Assembly (NCBI GenBank): GCA_902806565.1 | Contig: CADCXA010000017.1 | Span: forward strand, 62,001 to 126,000 | Length of the DNA stretch: 64,000 nt | Direction: 5' to 3' | Source: Hypoxylon rubiginosum | Lineage: Eukaryota > Ascomycota > Sordariomycetes > Xylariales > Hypoxylaceae | Shown here: in pieces, positions 23,908-33,291 of the stretch | Layout: every line of letters starts with the position of its first letter | How positions within the stretch are numbered: the stretch's first letter is position 1 | Translations under genes and position numbers: made by a program | The notes under the pieces: generated by a model | What the model was told of the DNA's origin: nothing | The model's input: only the letters and a program-made list of their open reading frames with translations | Database searches by the model: none

Positions 23908-24347
23908 TTAAGACACGCTAACAGTGCAGCCAGCACGTCGACCTAGAGAGACAGGCCGCGTAAGTTGACAGCAAGACAATAACGCTTTTGGGTCCAGCGC
24001 ACAGTAAAGATAGGCAAAGGTACCTAAGATAGATATACAGAGGAACAAGACCAGAAAAGGGCAAAAATGCAGAGACGGATGACCGGAGACGAAGACTCAC
24101 CACACGTAATCTGCCACAGCTGGTCGCACATGGCCCTGTCGGACCCATTCTTGCTCGCGCACTGGTACGCCGTGTTGGAGGCGTAGCACTGGTCGTAGGT
24201 GTGCTGGGACGATTGGTCGTGGCAATTGACATTGACGGTCACCTTGTCCTCGGTAGGAGCGTGAGGTGAGCGATAGTGCCTTTGTGTGCCCAGGGAGAGG
24301 GTCCCTAGGGGAAGGAGGAAGGCGAAAGCTAAGGTTAAGAAGTGCAT
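23908..24347 (-). CDS. Small secreted cysteine-rich protein (93 aa)
   Basis: Two minus-strand exons (24347-24101 and 23942-23908) join across a 158-bp intron to give 93 residues. The signal peptide is clear (MHFLTLAFAFLLPLGTLSLG). The mature part holds six cysteines at about 42, 54, 63, 74, 82 and 88 and no membrane segment. The last exon is only 35 bp but supplies the sixth cysteine (GCTVSVS, stop), which makes the splice model attractive; without splicing the frame continues as a membrane-like tail. An upstream in-frame Met exists, but the Met at 24347 places the signal sequence at the N-terminus. Size, secretion and even cysteine number are those of fungal effector or antimicrobial-like secreted proteins. 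No named family is recognised, so the function is unknown. Confidence 0.7.
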
Positions 24348-25663
24348 CTTTGCTAGATGTGGTTGTGAGAGGCTAGAGTTTTTGTGAGTGAAATTCTTGA
24401 CACTTGGATGAACTAGTAGATAGAGACTCAGTAGTAGTCGATGGGTATAAGCTTCCCTTTCAACTGACATCTGACTTATCCTAGGGATCTAGTCTAGGTT
24501 TATATACTCAAACCTGGAGCGTGTACCTCGTTGTATTTTCTTGCCTTAGCTCGGTGTATCGTTGTCGAAGTCCTATCACGCCACGTACTTGACAACATAG
24601 CACCGTTCGTTGTTCGCTGTTTGCTTTGCTACGCATTAGATAGGTATCTACGCAAACGTTGAATGATTAGTGATAGATCATTCGATCCAAATAGCAGCAC
24701 TTTGAAGGCACAAGCTATGGTTTTCTTAGTTGACTACACCTTGGAGCTAGACAGCAGGTGTGCTACAGAAGAAAATGCATCGTACCCACGCTGCCAGCAA
24801 CTACAACTTGACGTGTCTTGTACGCAGTGAAACAAGATCGGTAAGGCTTCTCGCATGGACGAATGAGGCAAAATACTCAGGTAGATGATGAATTACACAC
24901 AGCGAGAGTTATGTCACCTTGAACTTAAGCGAAAACCCACTTGCCAAGTTCCATCCTTCTCACTCTTAAAGCACATAGCTAGCCACAATGAATATATGAC
25001 CATAACTCATATCTTGCCTCCGGATCTATAAACATACGAGTGTAGATCCGCGATGAGATGGTGCCTGAATGGTTCTCTGGAATGTAGTATTGAACCCTAG
25101 TAAAGCTGAAATCATGTACTCCCCGAGGAAGCGGGAAACTAGAACCATCCGAACCTCCACGGGGTATACCATAAGAAAGCAAAGCGATTCTCGCTTACTT
25201 ACAATATAAGAAACTGGTCGTCAAGGATCACGTCTCCCACTGTACACAGAAAGCTGGAAGGGATCAGGTCACCTCCGTGATCCATGCAACATGGTGGAAT
25301 GCCCCCCTAGTCGCGTCAGTGAGAAAGGCTGTAGTAGCTTGTGTATTTCCCTATTCTCCTAAGACACCGTTGTGGATGCATCATTGGCTCTGTGTAACCT
25401 TGTCTTCCATGGTTTTATACCTCCTGGAACTCTTCATGCACGATAGGAGGGTTCCGCAGAAACGCAAGTGGTCTTAAAATAGCTTCGGTTATGAAAAGAG
25501 GTATATGATCAGACATTCGATAGACAAGATAAATGTAACGAAGATATAATGAATCCTCATCTTGCCTCCTAAGCTGTCTATAGTTGTCTATCGCTCGTCC
25601 TTTGACAATTCAAAATCTCCTAAGCAAAAGAACAACCCGTAGAAAATCCACGTGGCTACGAGT
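24348..25663. other. Gene-free interval
   Basis: Divergent promoter region between the small secreted protein gene and the large membrane protein gene. No gene or repeat is supported. Confidence 0.55.
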
Positions 25664-28048
25664 ATGCACGGAAGAAATGCATCCTGCGAACGGCTTGGTC
25701 CAGATGCAGAAACGGACGTGGTTTCTCCCATACTTCCCCGGCAAAGCGTAACTCCCTCGGTACTAGTAATCCCTCGGCCCAGCAGTCCTAGAGAAGCCAG
25801 CAGTCCTGAAAAACCCGCATCTGCGTCAGATACTCCGACATTAAGCATTGGTTCGCTATCTGAAAAGGTGACTCAAGGCTCGGTGAACACGAGCGAAACT
25901 CTTACTCCGGATGGTCCTGGTTTACAGGTCAAACAAGAGCCACCATTGCCTCTGAAGAAGTCGCTTGGCCTTTCCGGATCCCTAAGCATCCTCGGCGGAT
26001 CCGCCGGGCTCCTCGTCGTCTGGGGCTTCCTGGCCTTCCTTTGGCTCGGGCACGGGTCGGCGCCGGAGGCGGCGGACGCCACCCGGGCCTGGAGGCAGAT
26101 CGCGCTGCACGACTGGACGACCCGGTCGATCACGCTGAGCTCGGGCGCGCTGCGCCTCGCCGTGTCCCTGCAGACGACCGTGTGCACTTCCATGGTAGCG
26201 GCGCTGTTCCTCGAGAACTGGCACGCCCGCGTCTCGCAGGTAGCCTGGCTGTCGGTCATGAGGAGCATCAACGACGGGCCCCTCAGCCTGGTGCAGAAGA
26301 CGTTGTTGTCGCCGCCCAAGAGCCTCTCGGGCATCCTCCGGCGCGTCGAGTTTTGGCTTCTGCTTCTTATGGTGGCTGTCACGTTGGCGCTTCAGTTCTC
26401 GTCCACGATCCTCATCTCGGACCTGGTCGACTTCGGCGTGGTCGGCGACGCGAACGGCACCGAGATCCCGGACCTCTTGCAGCCCGAGAGAGTCGAGACG
26501 GTCATATTCGACATCAGTCCGATTTTGGGCGCACCCCCTATATATGCAACTTTTGGCGAGGTCCAGTCGCGGTCCGATGCCTCCCCCAATACACAGGGTC
26601 TTAGTCAGACGGGATTGCTTCAAAGGGGGCTGTTGCCCTTTTCGAACGAAGGCGACCGGACCTCCCTAAGACGATTCGATGGCAATACCATGGTTATAAA
26701 TTCCAACGTAGCCTGTATGCGGCCGCTTATCAATAATGGCCAATACTACCGCACTAGGGGTTACGGAGACACCATGACATTTGGATTCGTCGAAGGGCGG
26801 CTGCAGTATGAACCAAGTTTGCAAGCTGCTGGTATCGACGCGCAGGCACTCTGCGACGGAGTGGATTGCCAGGAAATACCCTTCAACTGTACTATTCCAG
26901 GCTCAGCCGACTCCAGCTGGCAATCGAGCTTTTGTGTTGCAGGTGGAGTCGGAGGGCAGATCCTGAATTCCTCCAGTGGGTTCGATGGAGCTCGTTCTTG
27001 GAACTCGTCCGACGAGCCATGGTCCCGAAGCTCCCCTATTAACCTTGTACTTTCGTCCAATATGGGGGATCCCGAGTGGGCCAACTTCGACAGCAACCAT
27101 CCGCTTCCAGTGGGCAACATATACAATGAATGGCTTAGTTACGAAACATCTCCTGGACAGTTCTTCAACATCTCGTTATGCTTTATAGGTGCCAACCTGG
27201 AACGACATCGTGTTAGTATGATAGCTACCAAGGCCTTACAGGAACCTACGACAGAGTGGAGTTATACAAATACGGTCCATAACACGACTAGAGTCCAGGC
27301 TTTCATGGGTGTTGACCCGCAGATCTCTCGCAGTGACCGAGGAGTGCTTGATATGAAGATTCTAGGAGGTCCCGATGATTCCGGGTCTGCCTATACGATG
27401 GTTAATCATAGCGTATTTGGCGCAGATGGTATTCCATCGAGCATGAGCACTACGAACCTCACCGTAGCGGCTATGGAGGCGATGTTTCTCGGTGAATTAG
27501 GAGCCACCTATTTACGACTCCCTTGTATATTAACATGCGCTTTCTGCTCGGGATACGGACAAACACCGCACCCCGAGGTCGGTCTTCTGATTAGCGATAT
27601 CATTGCGCAAAGAGGTGCTGCATACGCGTTTGAAACCTGGATAACGATAATAGGTTCTCTCACGTACAGGTCGTATTTACCGTCTCTAACCCTACAGCAA
27701 AGCGCAAGCATCCGTGCCGTTACGGTAGTAAGGGCACCAAGATCTTGCTCGGCGTATGGATGCTCTGGATTTATCTTGGTTAGCATTTTCCTGGGCATCC
27801 ATATGGTTTATGTTGCCATCATCACAAACCTATACGCGAAGAAGATTCGATACTCTCGCTATGCCAATATCTGGCATAGTGTTTCGCATCTTAATTCCGA
27901 AGTCCTGACGAGTGTTTTGGAAAGTGCCAATGATGAAGGCGATAAATTTATCAAGGATGCCCTCAAGCAGGAGAAGGGCGACGTCTTGGTGAAATTGGGA
28001 CGGCTAGAAGAGGGACGAAGGATTGGCATAGTTAAATATGAGGCCTAG
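25664..28048 (+). CDS. Uncharacterised fungal membrane protein (about 794 aa)
   Basis: A single uninterrupted frame; the first ATG is at 25664. Residues 1-105 are Ser/Pro-rich and probably cytosolic. Membrane segments lie at about 108-129 (GLLVVWGFLAFLWLG), 230-252 (WLLLLMVAVTLALQFSSTIL) and near 700-722 (GFILVSIFLGIHMVYVAIIT), leaving a large loop of about 450 residues with N-glycosylation sequons and several cysteines. A conserved-looking block after the first segment (RSITLSSGALRLAVSLQTT, SMVAALFLENWH) recalls a widespread family of uncharacterised Pezizomycotina membrane proteins. No enzyme motif is evident. The stretch from about 25,980 to 26,500 is extremely GC-rich compared with the rest of the same frame. 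Function unknown. Confidence 0.8.
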   Translation: MHGRNASCERLGPDAETDVVSPILPRQSVTPSVLVIPRPSSPREASSPEKPASASDTPTLSIGSLSEKVTQGSVNTSETLTPDGPGLQVKQEPPLPLKKSLGLSGSLSILGGSAGLLVVWGFLAFLWLGHGSAPEAADATRAWRQIALHDWTTRSITLSSGALRLAVSLQTTVCTSMVAALFLENWHARVSQVAWLSVMRSINDGPLSLVQKTLLSPPKSLSGILRRVEFWLLLLMVAVTLALQFSSTILISDLVDFGVVGDANGTEIPDLLQPERVETVIFDISPILGAPPIYATFGEVQSRSDASPNTQGLSQTGLLQRGLLPFSNEGDRTSLRRFDGNTMVINSNVACMRPLINNGQYYRTRGYGDTMTFGFVEGRLQYEPSLQAAGIDAQALCDGVDCQEIPFNCTIPGSADSSWQSSFCVAGGVGGQILNSSSGFDGARSWNSSDEPWSRSSPINLVLSSNMGDPEWANFDSNHPLPVGNIYNEWLSYETSPGQFFNISLCFIGANLERHRVSMIATKALQEPTTEWSYTNTVHNTTRVQAFMGVDPQISRSDRGVLDMKILGGPDDSGSAYTMVNHSVFGADGIPSSMSTTNLTVAAMEAMFLGELGATYLRLPCILTCAFCSGYGQTPHPEVGLLISDIIAQRGAAYAFETWITIIGSLTYRSYLPSLTLQQSASIRAVTVVRAPRSCSAYGCSGFILVSIFLGIHMVYVAIITNLYAKKIRYSRYANIWHSVSHLNSEVLTSVLESANDEGDKFIKDALKQEKGDVLVKLGRLEEGRRIGIVKYEA

Positions 28049-31000
28049 CTAAAGACGATCTGATAGGGATCGTATGTATTATAGTATGAGGAAATGTGTC
28101 CTTCTTGATAGTGAAGAGCGTATGAGCCTAGGGGGCTCCCATCAACAGCATGACGCGCTGCGCGACAAGATTGATAGCTCATAGTACTAGATAAGGGGCA
28201 AACTTGACATGTAAGATAATAGCCGATTAAGGATGAACAATGATACTAACCTGCAATTAAGGGACGGGACATTGTACATCGCCCAACTTGTAAAGTAGCC
28301 CGTCTCGTTCAGTCAAAGATAGTAGCCATTGGGAGCCCTTCGTCGCCGGAATACGTGCACCGGAGCTCCTGGGTCTAGAGCTTCGTGACATTGGATATAG
28401 CCGGAGACCCGACGCCGAGATCCATCAACGGTCTGGTTTAGTCATCATTGACGGCGAACTCTGGTGTCAGGATGCTTTGTTTCCGGAGGAACGGCGTGAC
28501 AAACGAGGCTAGATCCCTATGACGACAGGCAAGTCAATCTCGTTTGTCCTCCTATGTACCCACCCGCTTCTCCAGTACCGTAAAGAAGGGAGTACCCCTT
28601 GCCTCGGAGCCCCCGAACATTAGACACCTACCGACCAACCAAGAGACCTTAAGACAGGATTCGGCCGATTTGATATCCATCGACATTGCCGAGCGGGACA
28701 AGACCACCCTTTCCGGAGCCAACAGTGCCATTCTCACGACAATCCAACCGCCCTTAGCTTGTTCTCGGCACACCGATCCTCTTGGCGATGCCTAGATCAG
28801 ATAAAACACGCAGGGGAGAGGCGGTCGGGTCGCGCTCGCGTGCAAAGTGGACATCGTGTACCTACCTCCTACCTAGGTTCGGACAAGGTTAAGCTTATTC
28901 ATACCACAAACCACGGACGCCAATGTGACCTGTGCTCGACGACGTCTTGTTCGTCCCAAGTTTCAGATTCCTCGTTACAGATGTGTGGATACGATAGATG
29001 GGAAAAGTTGCTAGGTTAGGGCAAAGAAGAGAGAAAGAGAGGGGGCCGCTGATCTAGCGAGGTCGCATCTAGTCTGTTCGCCATTGATGTTTCACAAAAC
29101 GTTATCCGCGCTGGCGGGACGGCGAGGAAAAAAAAGGGGGGGATCGCGTCGCATCGAACCGCACGGACGGCTCAGCTCTCCTGAGACCGGGATTTTCACG
29201 GGGCACAAGGAGGTAGGTATCGTCCATGTCCATGCGGTCGCATCGAACTTGACCTGACCTAATCTACATATGTGTATATCTTATCTCTCTTTACCTGTGA
29301 CCGGCTCCATCAGATCAGATGCATCGGGTTCGAGTTCATCACTGATAAAGTCCTATGGGGTCGAAATGCCGGTAGGAGGCGCGCGCATCGAAGTTTGCTC
29401 AGATAGATAGATATAGACGGAGGGCACAGGAAGCGCCTTAGAGTAAACCCCCAATCTCGTATCAATAACATCGAGGCGACAGTCGGAACGAGGTTTTGTT
29501 TCAATGGGCAACACCGACAAACCTCCTTACTGTGACTCTGTGCTGACTTTTCGACCTAGGAGTTGTAGCCCGTGTGACGCCTAGCTCCTAGCTCGAAGCT
29601 GCTGGGTGGCAGCGCGAAAGGGGATATTATACCTAGTAGAGACGGGGAGTTTTAGGTTTTAGGTAATGGGTTCGTTACCAAGAAATTCGAACAAGCTTAT
29701 TTTCTTGGGCTGCCGTTTGATATTCCTCCGTTGATTGTTTCAACAGGGGGTTGGGTTGGATCTGTACCCCACGAAAAGCTCGTGCTTTTTTGCGCTTCGT
29801 CCAGGTGCTTGGGCTCTTAATTCAATCAAGCAACGATAAGACGAGAAGCGAGATAAGGTATGCCTTTCCTTCTTTCGTCGTCGTCCCTTTCGGACTGTTC
29901 TCTCCATCGCCTAGATATGCATCGCATCCAATGGAGGTAGACTAGTCGACTGAGCAACGAGCCCGACGAACTAGACAACCCAGAACAACCCACCCCAAAT
30001 TCTTGCATGCATATCGTGGGCGTCAACGGCCAATGCGGTGTCGACACTCTTCGTAAGGTCCGGACCGATGATTCGCTGGAGGGAGGGAGACAACAGCGCA
30101 AACGGCTGGTTCTGGCTGTTTTTTTCTCTCTCTAAAGGAGAATTTCTGCCTTACCCCTTGCTTTGTCGACCTGTCGTGTCAGGTTCGTGCATAACGTACG
30201 AAAGTAAAGTATGTCATGTACGTACAACATATATATGCCTTCAACGTGCAGCGGGCAAGCATCGGTAGCACGATGCAGCTCAGAAGTTTGTAGTTTTTTC
30301 TTCTTCTTTTTCTTTTCTTCAACGCGGCCTACATTGCGCGACCTGGGAATATGCGTGTTAATCACATCCGATGAACTGTTGTCACCCAACTCATCAACTT
30401 ACTGTATAGTATGGATGTATGTAGGCAAGGCGTTGTAGATCACCCGTCTGCCTCACCGCTCGACGACGGCATCTATCGACTAGTACTAGCACTCGGTTTG
30501 TATGTCCATCCAGGGACATGTTTCCACCCCTCCATCAAGGTCGCGGTGGGAGGGCCCGACGAATCAGGCACTCCCTTTCCGGCTCGCCGCCCCCCCACGC
30601 GTCAGGCGGGTTGGCCGTCGCAGCGAACGGATTGGTTAGGCGGGGTGGCTTTTTTTAATGCCCATTAATTAACGAGTATAGTCCAGCGAACGAACTATAC
30701 TCGAAAACCTCTCGGTCGCCTTATTCCGAAGGTGGCACATTGCCCGTTAAGGTTGTCCCAAGGAGCGGGTATGCCATCGAACTCCCCCCGGTGGATCGAG
30801 AAAGATAAACGAAAGACAAAATAAAAAAAAGAGTTGAGTATCACATGGCAGATAAGAGTGTATGCAGCAACGGCATGGACTAGCGATCGTGATGACAGCA
30901 TTTCTTCATCCTGCTGGAATTGTCTTTAAGGGGGGTGGTCGCTGTGATGTCAACGCGCTTCCCTCGTTCGAAAAAAACACGAAATCCCTTAAGTTTTACC

Positions 31001-32130
31001 TAGTCTCTAGCAACTAGGTAGGCAGGAGGTAAGCACCTAACAAGGTAAGGCGAAAACGACACAAGCCGGATTTTATGGACTTGAGGGACGGGTCGTAGAC
31101 AGATATGCAAGCCAAGTCTTGGAGTTGGCTGGGGTGCGGATGTTGGTTTTGCAGTCAGGCAGTGGAGGGGGGAGTTGTGATGTTGTGATAGGTTATAGGT
31201 TACGCTACCTTCTTAGTCTTGTTCCTTGCAGGTGTCCAATCCAATACGTGTATGTACTATTTAAAATCCTGTGGCGAAGGGAACGGGCATCGCGGAGCGC
31301 TCTCAAGAAGTGATGCGCTTCCCGCTATCGGCAAGAAGGGAATTTCTTGGAGGGGTGGTGGTGGTGCAAAGAACGGTGAAAGCGCTAGAGAAATAGGTAT
31401 AGTCAATTGCGACTGGAAGGGCGGTAAGCCGACTATGAAACTTGCGATGTCGAAGGGGAAAAGAAAGGAGAAAAAAACAAGATGTGATAGTGTCGTCGAA
31501 GTTTCGTTTCGCCAATCGCCGACAGGGAGTATCTGCTATAATGAAACAATTATCAAGCCCAAGTCCAACTTGAGACGAAACGAACTTCTTACCAAGAACC
31601 AAGCCAGATCAAGAATCTCTCCCCCACGTCACACTTCGGTCATATCCATCAGCACACTTTTCAAGTCCACGCGAAAAAAAGAAACTTTAGAAGAAATCAA
31701 GAAATAAATAAATAAAAAATGTCGTTGCGTGGTATCATTCATCTGTGAGCTAGCTATCGTCTTTCGCATAGTAGCGTATAATAGAAACTCGTGTGTATAA
31801 TCCCTCTTTCCCTATCAGCTGGTGCCTGGTGCATCTCGCCTCCCCCTCCCACCCATAACCCGTGCGGCCGTGGCTCATTAGCATGTAATGGTGCTTGTGG
31901 TATCAAATATACTTCTTCCCCCCTACCCCCTATGCCCCCCCTAATGCCAACCGGCAAGAAACTCAATCATGCATCCGCCCATCCGTATTTGCACCTCATC
32001 ATGCGCCGTGGAACCCAAACTCCCCAAGTAGTTTGCAACGCCTTCCTTGCCTCATGCACCATGTATTAATAAATGTTAAAAAAGAGAAAAGAAAGAAAAT
32101 GTCGTAATTGTTTAAGAGTGCGTAAAGTTT
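28049..32130. other. Gene-free interval of 4.1 kb
   Basis: I found no gene I can support. It contains a perfect inverted repeat at 30673-30703 and pyrimidine tracts near 30,290. The longest frame (31219-31707) has a Lys/Arg-rich, unpatterned translation and is not called. Confidence 0.55.
30673..30703. repeat. Perfect 10-bp inverted repeat with 11-bp loop
   Basis: cgagtatagt (30673-30682) and actatactcg (30694-30703) are exact reverse complements. The element is isolated in gene-free DNA just after an AT-rich ttaattaa stretch. It could be a hairpin, a protein-binding dyad or a remnant of a small mobile element. Confidence 0.75.
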
Positions 32131-33291
32131 TTACGGCTTGATCCGTAGGCTCCGCCGCCGATTCATATTGAGGCCACTTAGTAAGCCCCTTTTCCCTGCT
32201 ATCGGGCTCATAGGCGGCGTAGACTGTGTCGACGGCGGCGGTTTCGAAAGCACTCTCGGAGTCGAGTTTCTCTTCGCCGACTTGACGATATCGTTATAGG
32301 TTACCGGTGTCTGAGGTGTCTGAGGCGGTGTGGTGACAGCCGACGACGGCTCTTCGGGGTTTCTTTGTTCCTCCTCCTTAGATGTACGCGACGTGTTGAG
32401 GGTGAGTGGGAGATCGGTGGTAGAGGCTGATACGGCCGTCCAGCTAAGACTATCCCTGGACACCCCGTCCTTAAGGTTCGGACGACTGCGCTTCCTGACT
32501 AAACTTAGAGACTTCTGGAACCTGTGGAACGCTGCGGTCGGAGTCTTCGGCACGCGAGGACTGGCGCCAGCTGTCATGGCTCGTTTCGGAGTAGATTCGA
32601 GTCGGTAATTGCTGGTGGCGAAAGGGTCCTGGTTAAGGAACGACGGGCTTTCTCTGGACAAGTCTATTGTGGAGGTCAGGCTGCTCTGCCGAGGCGGGTG
32701 ACTTGGTCGAGTAATCGAGGAGTCTTCGCGGATGGAAGGGGAAGATGCTCTCGTGCGAGGTCTGCGTATAGGCGACATTGATCTACGCCCACTCGCCAGA
32801 TCTATTACGCAAGGCTTCCCGATGAATACTACAGAGACGGCTCGCGCGGTATCCTCCTGACTCCTGCGTCGCACCGGCGATTTCTCGGACTCTTCGCTGG
32901 TCGAGTCGTAGTCGTAGTCGGAAAAATCATCCGCAGACGACGAGGCGTCTTCTTCTGAGGAGAGGTAGACATCGTGCGGGTCGTTGGTCGCTTCGATCGT
33001 ATTGAGCTTCAGACCTTCCAGCAGTCTCGACGCCCTGAGCGCGCTCTTCTCAGGTAATTTCGGCGTCTTGATAGTCACCTCGCGGGCATCCATAACTGTA
33101 GCTTCTTCGATTATGCATTGGCCCTCCATAGCAGGGAAGACTTCTGGCAGTTCTTCTTCGCAGGTGGTATATGATGCGAAACTATGTCTCGACTGTTCGC
33201 GAGAGCGCGAGTCCTTGCCAGCTCTCCTAGAAGAAGTGGACCTTCGACCTTCGTCTAGTCCACTCGATAGACGCGGCTGTTCTAGAGACAT
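32131..33291 (-). CDS. Ser-rich intrinsically disordered protein, unknown function (386 aa)
   Basis: A single-exon frame starts at ATG 33291. The composition is dominated by Ser, Pro, Thr, Arg and acidic residues, with no membrane segment or signal peptide. Notable patches: an acidic Ser/Asp/Tyr tract at about 110-135 (SSEEDASSSADDFSDYDYDS), many SP/TP sites suggesting proline-directed phosphorylation, FHRFQKSLSLVRKRSRP, and a basic C-terminus (LNMNRRRSLRIKP). The one less disordered segment is VSVVFIGKPCVIDLASGRRS. A nuclear or cytoskeletal regulatory protein is possible. I do not recognise a domain, and the function is unknown. The coherent 1.16-kb frame with a consistent compositional style supports a real gene. 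Confidence 0.72.
   Translation of the reverse strand: MSLEQPRLSSGLDEGRRSTSSRRAGKDSRSREQSRHSFASYTTCEEELPEVFPAMEGQCIIEEATVMDAREVTIKTPKLPEKSALRASRLLEGLKLNTIEATNDPHDVYLSSEEDASSSADDFSDYDYDSTSEESEKSPVRRRSQEDTARAVSVVFIGKPCVIDLASGRRSMSPIRRPRTRASSPSIREDSSITRPSHPPRQSSLTSTIDLSRESPSFLNQDPFATSNYRLESTPKRAMTAGASPRVPKTPTAAFHRFQKSLSLVRKRSRPNLKDGVSRDSLSWTAVSASTTDLPLTLNTSRTSKEEEQRNPEEPSSAVTTPPQTPQTPVTYNDIVKSAKRNSTPRVLSKPPPSTQSTPPMSPIAGKRGLLSGLNMNRRRSLRIKP

Noticed and set aside
25982..26623. Minus-strand 213-codon frame in the GC island of the membrane protein gene
   Set aside because: It exists only where GC is high, overlaps membrane segments of the called frame and has no recognisable motif.
31219..31707. 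162-codon plus-strand frame
   Set aside because: Lys/Arg-rich and unpatterned, with no conserved motif and no promoter or splice context; probably chance.
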